20,180 nt of DNA, taken from positions 1 through 20,180 of IMG/VR virus record IMGVR_UViG_3300037488_000719. One strand, given 5' to 3'. This stretch comes from a virus. A program made the translations under genes and the position numbers. This document shows positions 13,911-20,180 of this stretch, in pieces. The notes beneath the pieces are model-generated. The model was given only the letters and a program-made list of their open reading frames with translations, was not told the origin of the DNA and ran no database searches. How positions within the stretch are numbered: position 1 is the first letter of the stretch; every line of letters starts with the position of its first letter.

Positions 13911-16900
13911 ATGTCCGAGAACTCAGATTTTCTTGACGCTGCCCTGGCCTCGCTCCCTCCCGCCAGGCCGGCGCCCGAGCCGGAGTACTCGAATAAGGCA
14001 TTTCTTGACGCTGCTATCAGCAGCCTGCCAAAGCCTGAAGGGGACACCAGCGTACCGAGCGTGACTGAGACCGCCGGTAGCGCGGTGCTGAACGAATTTG
14101 GCCCGTCCACCGCCGCCCTGGCCGCGGGCACAGTTGCCGCCAAGGCGCTATCCCCCTCCTTCTTCGGTGGGCCAATCGTTGGCGGTGCTGTTACCGGCAT
14201 CGGGTCGGCCTTGGCCGCGATTACCGCCTACGGCGTGTCCAAGTTTGCCGTCCGCAAGGGACGCGAGGCGCTGCTAGACAAGGGGCCGGCAGACGAGCTT
14301 GTTGCGCGTGAAGCTCGCGGCCAGAAGTACAACCCGGCAACCGCGCAGATCGCCAACATGGTTGGTCAAGTCCCCCTGATGGGAGTCGGCGCCGCGGCCC
14401 TTCCCGGAACGGCCACGCTTGGCCGCGCCGTGGCTCAGAATGCTATCACGGGTGCTGCCATGAGCGGCGCCGGTGTGGCCGGCCAGATGGCGGAAGGCAA
14501 CCCCGACGCCACGTTGGGCGCCATGGCTGCGGAAATGGTCAAGGGCGGGGCCGTCTTCGCCCCTATCTCCTTCATCCCTGCCGCAAGGTCGGTGTTTGGC
14601 GCCGTTGGCTGGAAGGCCCCCTCCGACGCCGCCGTACTGGCCCTTACGTCAGCCGTTTACGATCATGCCGTACGCGGCAAGGAGTTCGACCTTAGCGAGA
14701 TCGCCAAGGAAGGCGGCGGAAGCATTCCGGCCTTCGCCCTGATGAACTTGGCGACATCCCTTGGCAGGATGCCGTTGCGGCCGTCCCCCAACAATCCGCC
14801 TGCGCACGCCGGATCGGTACAGGACGCTATTGCCAAGGAAAAGGCCCACCGTGAGGCCGTCAGCCGACTTTCTACCGGGGAGGGTGTTAGTCAGTGGGCG
14901 GCGGCAAACCCCGACGCAGCCCGCGGTCTGGCCCTCCTGGAGGCCCCCAGCCGGTCACAGTTCGAGAGAGCTGGCCTGCCAAGGGTGTCCGCCGAGGAAC
15001 GCGCCCGGATCGCCGCGACGGTCAAGGGCCTTGGCTGGGGCGAAACCGGCAAGCCGGTGCAGTCGCCGGCCGACTTGGCGATGCAGCGCATGAATGAGTG
15101 GGCTGACCGTACGCCAGTCCCCGAAACGCCTTCCGGTGCCGCAACCGTGCCTGTCGTGGCTAGTGCGGAAAAGGCTTCGAGCCCCGTTGCCCCGGATGCA
15201 GGGACAGGAGCGGCGCCGGTCCCTGTCGTCAAGAACAAGGGCAAGAAGCCTACCCGAGTGGTAGTGCCGCCGGTCGAGCCGGTTGCGGAGCCGGTGAAGG
15301 CCCCGGAGCCCGCGCAGGGGGGCAAAGCAGAACCGTCTGCTGCCACGTTCCCGCCGAAACCCAAAAACCCTTCCCACTTTATTAGCAAGCCCTTGGCCGC
15401 ATATGGGCCTGTGATGTACCGGGAGATGTCGCAGAAGGAGCTAGAACAAATCCTATCAAGAAACGCTGCTGTAGAACGTAGGACTTTGATGATGTCTAAC
15501 GTTCCACATCTCGCCTTGTCACAGACAAAGGGTGCAAATGTCGTAGTCGAGTTTAATGCGGAAGGAATCAAAGGGACGCCTAACACAAGCAAACCTGTCT
15601 GGGAGTTTCTATATGACCAAAACGAGGGAGAATTCTTTGCTCACGCTTCGGACGACGTGCCAGTTAAATGGGTAGATCATGTTCAGAAAATTACCATCAA
15701 TCCGTTAGATTTGTCGGATGTTCCATCTGAATATAGGGCAACCGCGGCTCACAACCGGGGGCTTGGCCTATTAAACAGTTTGAGAAGATTGAAGGATTTT
15801 GAGGAGACTCGTAACGCAGACGGAAGCAGAACCCTAACCAAGAAAGTTTCTGCCACAGCGCCCGCCACCCCGGAGACCGCGCCGACGCCTGCCGCCAAGC
15901 CCGCCGACGAACTCTTTGCCCCGCCGTTCAACCTGGCCGGCCAGAAGGTTGAGGCAGCGCCCGAATCCTCCGCCGACGTTGCCGCCAAAGCTCGCAAGGC
16001 CGCGAAGGACAAGGAAGCTGCGCAAGGAAAACTGTTCGACCAGGAGCCGATGGCCAGGCCGAAAAACGGCATGCCCCCGAAGGACGCACCGAAGGAAGAA
16101 CAGGTTGCTTGGTTTGTGGAAGCCGGCATGTCTCCAGAAGCAGCGCAAAAGGCGTACGAAGGCCGACAAGGAGAATTGAAGACCAATGCCGAAGGCGTAC
16201 GCCCGAAACTGCCCGTGGAAGCAAACCCGACTTCCCGTCCTATGGGCGCCAAGAAGAAGGGCAAGCGCGGCGGCGTGCAGGAAGTCAACGCGGAGACCAA
16301 CCCCATCGGCGCCATTGTGCAAGCCGCAGGCGGCATCCGCCCGTACAAGCCGACAATCGGCAAGAAAGGCAAGAAGATCCCGCACCTTCCAGAGCATTAC
16401 GCCGGCGCTCCGTTACGTTATCGGGGCAGGGGAGATACCCCGGACGGAATGTTGAAGCAGGTTCAAGACGCTGGCCATCCCGAGATCGAGACCATTGACC
16501 AGATGAACGCGGCCCTTCACGGCAAAAAGGTCGAGTCGCCCGAAAAGGCGTACAACGACATGCAGGCCACGAAGGAATTGCAGGTGCAGAAGAAGAAGCC
16601 CCTGCCCGTGGTCGGCGGAACCATGAAGCCGGGAGACCTGTTTCACGGATCAATCGAGGGAAAACCCGCAGAGTGGTACAAGGTGATTTCCCGCGAATGG
16701 ACGGAAAAAGGCTCCGTTGACAAAACCGTTCTGCAGGACGGCGTTCGCGTTGAAATTGATGGCAGTCAAGACCTAAGCGGCCTGCACCTGTCGCGGGGCG
16801 CCTCCATCAAAGAACGCGACGCCCTCTACGACATTGCCACACAGGAATACCAGATCCAGGAGCGTGACGCCGGCCGGGGCAAGATCGAGGGCATGGGCGC

Positions 16901-19900
16901 CGCCGCTGCTGATAGCAGCAGGGACTTCCAGCCTTCCGGCGGCATGGTGCCCGCCGGCGACGCCTCTGGCCTACGGGAGTCCGTCAAACGGATCGAGCGC
17001 AAGGCCCTTGGCCTGTCGGAAGCCGTCCGGGACGAACCCCGCACCTTTGAAGCACTTGTGGCTGATGCCGAGGCCAATCGAAAAGAAGATCCAGGCTACG
17101 CGCAACGGCTGATTGACGAAATCAAGGGGGACGGCCGGCCACTGGAGGATTACGAGGTAGCTTCGTTGTCGGTCGAAAACAACGTCCGCTGGAACGAACG
17201 CAACGCCGCAGCCGCGGAAACCAGTCGCGTCGCCAACGGGACGGCCGCCGAGAAAGCCGCCGCCGAAGCTCGCCTAAAGATCGCGGAAGACAAGCTCGAA
17301 GAACTGTTTGAAGTAACCGCCGTGGGGATTGGCCAGTCAAAGACCGCCATGGGTCGCGGCCTGTCGGCATTGCGCCTCATGTTGGACGAGTTCATGAACC
17401 CCGTCAGAATGGCGCAGAAGTTGCGCGAGATCAAAAAGAGGCCGTTGACCCGAGAAGAACTGAACGAGCTAGAGGACCTGGCCAAGCGGCACAAGGAGAC
17501 GGCGGACAAGCTGCAAGTCGAGAAAGAACGACTCGAAAAGGAGCTTTCGGCAAAGGAGGCAGAGTCATCCCAGTTGAAGCTAGAGGCCGACTGGGGCCGA
17601 ATGGTCACTGAAGCCATTTCCGAGCCACAGAAGAAGAAGTTTTCCAGCAAAATGCTATCACTGGCTGACCGGCTGGAAGCCGAAGCGATTGCAGGTTTCA
17701 AGGCGCGTGTCGGCAAGGCAAACGCCCTTGGCGACCCTACGGTTTTGTTTGATATAACCAAGTACGGAGCCGCGCAGATCATCCGCCTCTCCGCCAAGGG
17801 TGGCGCCTCTATGGCCGAATGGTCAAAGAACTTCCCCGAATGGTCAAAGAAGATGCGCGAGCGTTTTGCAGAACTCACGGACAAGGATTTGCAGGACATT
17901 TTCAAGGCCGCATTCAAGATGCTTAACGTCGAGGGAGCAAAAGCCCCCGTTGGCGAGAAGAAGGAAGGCGGCGGAGAGAAGCCCCAGAGCGGTAAGCCCT
18001 CTGGCGACATGCCGACGATCAAAGAACTCTTCCGCATGCAGGCCGACGCCGGGGTGCGTGATAGCACCGAGGCTCTGAAGAACGTCCATGAGATCGTGAA
18101 CGATCAGTACAAGGAAATGTCCATCGAGGAGGTCCGCGACGAGTACAGCCAGTGGGGCAAGGCACGCCCCATGAATCGCACCGATGCCGAAAAACAGATG
18201 GCCGACTGGCGCCGGCAGTACCAGTTGATAGCATCCATCGACTACGTTAAGGAAACCGGCGAGGCCCCGCCGAAATCCGGGCTCCAGCGGGATAAACCCT
18301 CTCCGATCCAGCGCGAACTTGGCCGCGACCTTCGATCTCTTATGCGCGAACTGGGGATCTCCCCTGTCGATCCGACAACCCAGATGGCCAGCGCACTTAG
18401 CGCCACCAAGACGCGCCTCGAAAACGCTATCGTGGACTTGGAGAAGGCCCTTGCCGAGGGTAAGGCAATGGTGAAGTCTTCCAAGACGATAGAATACGAC
18501 CAGCAGGCCAAGGATTTAGAGGCTCGCCGGGACGCGCTACGGGCTCAATACGACAATATGTTTCCCAAGAAGCCCATGAGTGACGAGCAGCGTCTCGGGA
18601 TCGCTATTAAGGCGGCTGAGCGCAGTCTCGACGACTGGAACACGCGCTTGAAGGATGCAAAGTCAGGCAAGTTCCGTGGCAAGAAGGAGGCCAAGCCCCT
18701 GCCCATGAGCGAACGGCTTGACTCCATCCGGGCCAGCCGCGATGCAGCCAAGGCCGAAGTTGAAGCCCTGAAGGAGATTGCCTTCCCGAAGCGCACGCCC
18801 GAACAGATCGCCATTGACAACAAGCGCAAGGCCCTCGAACGGTCCATGAAGGCGCTGCAAAAGCAGATCGACACGAACAACTTTGCCCCGCGTGAAAAGA
18901 AGGACATCGACATTTCCGGCGACCCCATGGCGATGAAGGCAATGGCCGATCATGCGTTGGTTTTGCAGGAGCGCAATCAAAAGATGGAGAAGGCGCGATG
19001 GGAGAGCCTTACGAAAGCGCAACAAAATCTCGAACGTTTTGGGGCAGGTTGGAACTTAATCCGCAACGTTAAATTCTCCGGTGACGTTTCGTTTCTGCTT
19101 AAACAGGGCGCGTTCTTCCTGGCCTCGCATCCTAAATTGTGGAGCAAGGCCGTGGTGCCTTCTTTTAAGGCCTTTAAGCAGGAGAACAGCGCGATTTACG
19201 CGCAGCAGTTCGTTGAAAAGGAGAACTACAAAAACGGCCTTTACAAGAGGATGAAACTTGAATTTAACAAGGGAGACGGAGACGGCAAGTATTCCTCGGC
19301 CGAAGATTCTTTCAAATTGAAGATCAAGACGTTTATCCCCGGCTTGGACAAGCTAATCCAATCATCTGGCCAGTCTTTTGCCACGGCGGCTAACATCATT
19401 CGCGGTGAGTATGCCGACCTCTTGTTGGCAAGCACCGAAACAGGCAGAAAGATATTGGCAAACCCCAAGAATCTCACGCCTACTGATATCAGGTTTCTTG
19501 AAGACATAGGCTGGGGTGTCAACGCACTAACAGGGCGCAGCGCGTTGCCACATGCCGAAGGAGCGGCGTTGGTGTTTGGTGCCCCGCGGTTCACCATGGC
19601 CGTGTTTAATACGTCTCTGTTCCGTCCGGCACTCCGACCCAAAACCAATGAAGCAAAAATCGCATTCGCAAAAGAATACGCAAGGGCCATTGGCGCGGCG
19701 CTTACCATGTATGGGATATATTCTCTGTTCAGCGATGACGAAGTTGAATGGAATCCGACCTCTTCTAAATTCGGAGCCATGAAGTTGCTCAACAAATACG
19801 ACTTCAACCCGCTTGCGACGTGGAAACCGATGATCGTGTTTTTAGCCAGAACACTCACTGGCAAGAAAAAGGTTGATAACGAAATTATTGATATCATTGA

Positions 19901-20180
19901 TTGGAATGGATGGCTTACCACTCCAGACAAAAAGAGCACGATACCTTATGGTAAGGGATGGGTGGATGTGGCTGCAGACTTCGTTGGAAGCAAACTTCAT
20001 CCGGCATTGTCTACGGTGGTTCAGTTCTTGACGGGCAGAGACTATAACGAGAGAATGAAATCCAGGCTTGCGATTGCCGCAGGCACCATGTTTCCTCTTT
20101 CTATCCCGCAGGTTTACAAGGCGTACAAGACAACCGATCCCATTACGGCAACCGTGGTGTCGGCGGGCGCTGTGGCGGGT
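13911..20180 (+). CDS. Giant phage polyvalent / ejection-type protein (3' end outside window)
   Basis: The frame is open from the ATG at 13911 (AAGGGA upstream) to the last base, at least 2,090 codons. Residues 7-16 and 31-40 are twin peptides (FLDAALASLP, FLDAAISSLP). Residues 50-110 and 140-240 are Ala/Gly-rich and partly hydrophobic. Residues 400-485 and 645-700 are Pro/Ala linkers around a GC-poor domain (489-644). Residues 800-880 hold GAIVQAAGGIRPYKP and LPEHYAGAPLRYRGRGDTPD. A coiled coil follows near 1175-1240. Residues 1280-1330 carry KYGAAQIIRLSAKGGASMAE and WSKKMRERF. Next comes EVRDEYSQWGKARPMNR, then GEAPPKSGLQRDKPSP. Near the window end are VNALTGRSALP (about 1872), FGAPRF (1889) and SSKFGAMKLL (1951). 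These motifs in this order recall large polyvalent proteins of phages and conjugative elements, often packaged and injected. No lytic transglycosylase motif was seen. Confidence 0.7.
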   Translation, partial: MSENSDFLDAALASLPPARPAPEPEYSNKAFLDAAISSLPKPEGDTSVPSVTETAGSAVLNEFGPSTAALAAGTVAAKALSPSFFGGPIVGGAVTGIGSALAAITAYGVSKFAVRKGREALLDKGPADELVAREARGQKYNPATAQIANMVGQVPLMGVGAAALPGTATLGRAVAQNAITGAAMSGAGVAGQMAEGNPDATLGAMAAEMVKGGAVFAPISFIPAARSVFGAVGWKAPSDAAVLALTSAVYDHAVRGKEFDLSEIAKEGGGSIPAFALMNLATSLGRMPLRPSPNNPPAHAGSVQDAIAKEKAHREAVSRLSTGEGVSQWAAANPDAARGLALLEAPSRSQFERAGLPRVSAEERARIAATVKGLGWGETGKPVQSPADLAMQRMNEWADRTPVPETPSGAATVPVVASAEKASSPVAPDAGTGAAPVPVVKNKGKKPTRVVVPPVEPVAEPVKAPEPAQGGKAEPSAATFPPKPKNPSHFISKPLAAYGPVMYREMSQKELEQILSRNAAVERRTLMMSNVPHLALSQTKGANVVVEFNAEGIKGTPNTSKPVWEFLYDQNEGEFFAHASDDVPVKWVDHVQKITINPLDLSDVPSEYRATAAHNRGLGLLNSLRRLKDFEETRNADGSRTLTKKVSATAPATPETAPTPAAKPADELFAPPFNLAGQKVEAAPESSADVAAKARKAAKDKEAAQGKLFDQEPMARPKNGMPPKDAPKEEQVAWFVEAGMSPEAAQKAYEGRQGELKTNAEGVRPKLPVEANPTSRPMGAKKKGKRGGVQEVNAETNPIGAIVQAAGGIRPYKPTIGKKGKKIPHLPEHYAGAPLRYRGRGDTPDGMLKQVQDAGHPEIETIDQMNAALHGKKVESPEKAYNDMQATKELQVQKKKPLPVVGGTMKPGDLFHGSIEGKPAEWYKVISREWTEKGSVDKTVLQDGVRVEIDGSQDLSGLHLSRGASIKERDALYDIATQEYQIQERDAGRGKIEGMGAAAADSSRDFQPSGGMVPAGDASGLRESVKRIERKALGLSEAVRDEPRTFEALVADAEANRKEDPGYAQRLIDEIKGDGRPLEDYEVASLSVENNVRWNERNAAAAETSRVANGTAAEKAAAEARLKIAEDKLEELFEVTAVGIGQSKTAMGRGLSALRLMLDEFMNPVRMAQKLREIKKRPLTREELNELEDLAKRHKETADKLQVEKERLEKELSAKEAESSQLKLEADWGRMVTEAISEPQKKKFSSKMLSLADRLEAEAIAGFKARVGKANALGDPTVLFDITKYGAAQIIRLSAKGGASMAEWSKNFPEWSKKMRERFAELTDKDLQDIFKAAFKMLNVEGAKAPVGEKKEGGGEKPQSGKPSGDMPTIKELFRMQADAGVRDSTEALKNVHEIVNDQYKEMSIEEVRDEYSQWGKARPMNRTDAEKQMADWRRQYQLIASIDYVKETGEAPPKSGLQRDKPSPIQRELGRDLRSLMRELGISPVDPTTQMASALSATKTRLENAIVDLEKALAEGKAMVKSSKTIEYDQQAKDLEARRDALRAQYDNMFPKKPMSDEQRLGIAIKAAERSLDDWNTRLKDAKSGKFRGKKEAKPLPMSERLDSIRASRDAAKAEVEALKEIAFPKRTPEQIAIDNKRKALERSMKALQKQIDTNNFAPREKKDIDISGDPMAMKAMADHALVLQERNQKMEKARWESLTKAQQNLERFGAGWNLIRNVKFSGDVSFLLKQGAFFLASHPKLWSKAVVPSFKAFKQENSAIYAQQFVEKENYKNGLYKRMKLEFNKGDGDGKYSSAEDSFKLKIKTFIPGLDKLIQSSGQSFATAANIIRGEYADLLLASTETGRKILANPKNLTPTDIRFLEDIGWGVNALTGRSALPHAEGAALVFGAPRFTMAVFNTSLFRPALRPKTNEAKIAFAKEYARAIGAALTMYGIYSLFSDDEVEWNPTSSKFGAMKLLNKYDFNPLATWKPMIVFLARTLTGKKKVDNEIIDIIDWNGWLTTPDKKSTIPYGKGWVDVAADFVGSKLHPALSTVVQFLTGRDYNERMKSRLAIAAGTMFPLSIPQVYKAYKTTDPITATVVSAGAVAG
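13929..14030 (+). repeat. Twin N-terminal peptide motif in the giant protein
   Basis: FLDAALASLP (13929-13958) and FLDAAISSLP (14001-14030) are separated by a 14-residue Pro/Glu-rich spacer. The first 14 bases of the two copies are identical (TTTCTTGACGCTGC). Short repeated peptides of this kind sit at the N-terminus of many phage internal proteins and may serve as docking signals for packaging into the capsid, which is inference here. The second copy contains an exact octamer at 14012. Confidence 0.6.
14010..14024. repeat. 15-base palindromic form of the octamer, copy 1
   Basis: GCTGCT-ATC-AGCAGC has perfect inverted arms around a three-base centre and contains the octamer TGCTATCA. It is the exact reverse complement of the copy at 16905-16919. 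Both are in the giant gene. A shorter 11-base version (TGCT-ATC-AGCA) is at 2111-2121. Confidence 0.7.
15375..15842 (+). other. GC-poor domain in the giant protein, possibly ADP-ribosyltransferase-like
   Basis: This covers residues about 489-644. GC over 15421-15840 is 195 of 420 bases (46%), against 68-75% in sampled lines just upstream. AGA, CTA and TTA codons appear, and Pro/Ala/Lys linkers lie on both sides. The order VMYREMSQKELEQIL, then MMSNVPHLALSQ, a strand (ANVVVEFN), then EGEFFAHASDDVPVKWVDHV and ITINP resembles the R, S and E elements of ADP-ribosyltransferase folds found in some polyvalent proteins. The catalytic residues cannot be assigned firmly, so the domain call is tentative. 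Confidence 0.35.
16905..16919. repeat. 15-base palindromic form of the octamer, copy 2
   Basis: GCTGCT-GAT-AGCAGC, with perfect six-base arms, contains the octamer TGATAGCA and encodes Ala-Ala-Asp-Ser-Ser. It is the exact reverse complement of 14010-14024. Confidence 0.7.
19060..20180 (+). other. Conserved polyvalent-type C-terminal region, GC-poor
   Basis: Residues about 1715-2090 of the giant protein include SFLLKQGAFFLASHPKLWSK, ALTGRSALP, FGAPRFTMAVF and SSKFGAMKLL, with hydrophobic stretches near 1925-1940 and at the window end. This motif order resembles a C-terminal region shared by large phage and conjugative-element proteins and may be membrane-active. GC is lower here than in the rest of the gene (for example 20 of 60 bases in 19861-19920). 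Confidence 0.5.

Larger units (their letters stand above)
182..18233. repeat. Distributed octamer TGATAGCA / TGCTATCA, 17 exact copies
   Basis: Copies reading TGATAGCA on the + strand start at 182, 5706, 7359, 11149, 12816, 16910, 18059 and 18226. Copies reading TGCTATCA start at 781, 1686, 2111, 4609, 9748, 10210, 14012, 14441 and 17653. Chance predicts about 0.6 copies on both strands in 20 kb of even composition. Nine of 17 carry a 5' G (GTGATAGCA). Two lie in intergenic gaps (4609, 12816) and one overlaps a start codon (5706). The coding copies use two codon phases on each orientation (T-GAT-AGC-A and TG-ATA-GCA; T-GCT-ATC-A and TG-CTA-TCA), so no single peptide explains them. The function is unknown. 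Confidence 0.9.

Noticed and set aside
1836-19896. Five copies of the palindrome TGATATCA (1836, 6184, 7764, 19484, 19889), which looks like a second repeated motif
   Set aside because: All five are read in the same phase as Asp-Ile (GAT-ATC), so codon usage explains them, unlike TGATAGCA, which occurs in several contexts.
1-20180. tRNA genes, CRISPR arrays, insertion sequences or attachment sites
   Set aside because: I looked for cloverleaf-like stretches, regularly spaced repeats and transposase-like frames and saw none. Coding density leaves almost no room for them.

Overview
The window reads as the late (virion-structure) half of the genome of a tailed phage or prophage, most likely one with a short, podovirus-type tail. 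Fifteen genes are packed head to tail on the + strand. Gaps are mostly 1-100 bases, there is no gene-free stretch over 300 bases, and no gene is supported on the - strand. Base composition is GC-rich by eye (roughly 58-60%), and most genes have clear Shine-Dalgarno sequences. No tRNA, integrase, CRISPR array or insertion sequence is visible. The host cannot be named from the sequence.

Layout. The window opens inside a portal protein gene (ends 1034). It continues with a small portal-adjacent protein (1036-1371), a charged scaffold-like protein (1384-2355) and the likely major capsid protein (2365-3399). A Cys-rich capsid-associated protein (3497-4564) is bracketed by two GC-rich hairpins. Next come a small protein (4637-4894), a probable head-to-tail adaptor (4901-5674), a 74-residue structural-type protein (5705-5929) and a possible beta-propeller tail nozzle (5933-7546). 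A repeat-built fibre-like protein follows (7546-9363). Three unassigned proteins follow (9372-12795), the last of which has a GC-poor, possibly receptor-facing 3' half. The window ends with a helical internal-type protein (12855-13898) and a giant gene that starts at 13911 and is still open at the window end (at least 2,090 codons). The giant product resembles the large polyvalent proteins of phages and conjugative elements and is probably carried in the capsid and ejected with the DNA. No tape-measure, tail-tube or sheath gene is visible, which fits a short tail. The large terminase would be expected upstream.

How the genes work together (inference from order and family). Portal, scaffold and capsid genes build the prohead. 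The adaptor and candidate nozzle close the portal and make the stubby tail. The fibre-like and GC-poor proteins are candidates for host contact. The helical protein and the giant polyvalent protein are candidates for the internal, ejected set.

The most unusual signal is not a gene. The non-palindromic octamer TGATAGCA (or its complement TGCTATCA) occurs 17 times exactly, about once per 1.2 kb, where chance predicts fewer than one. It lies on both strands, in two different codon phases within coding sequence, and in two intergenic gaps. It looks like a DNA-level signal, in the way that Chi sites, uptake sequences or distributed protein-binding sites do. Other points are a GC-poor domain with a possible ADP-ribosyltransferase-like fold set into the giant gene, a 561-base in-frame tandem duplication in the fibre-like gene, and a duplicated N-terminal peptide in the giant protein, one copy of which carries the octamer.
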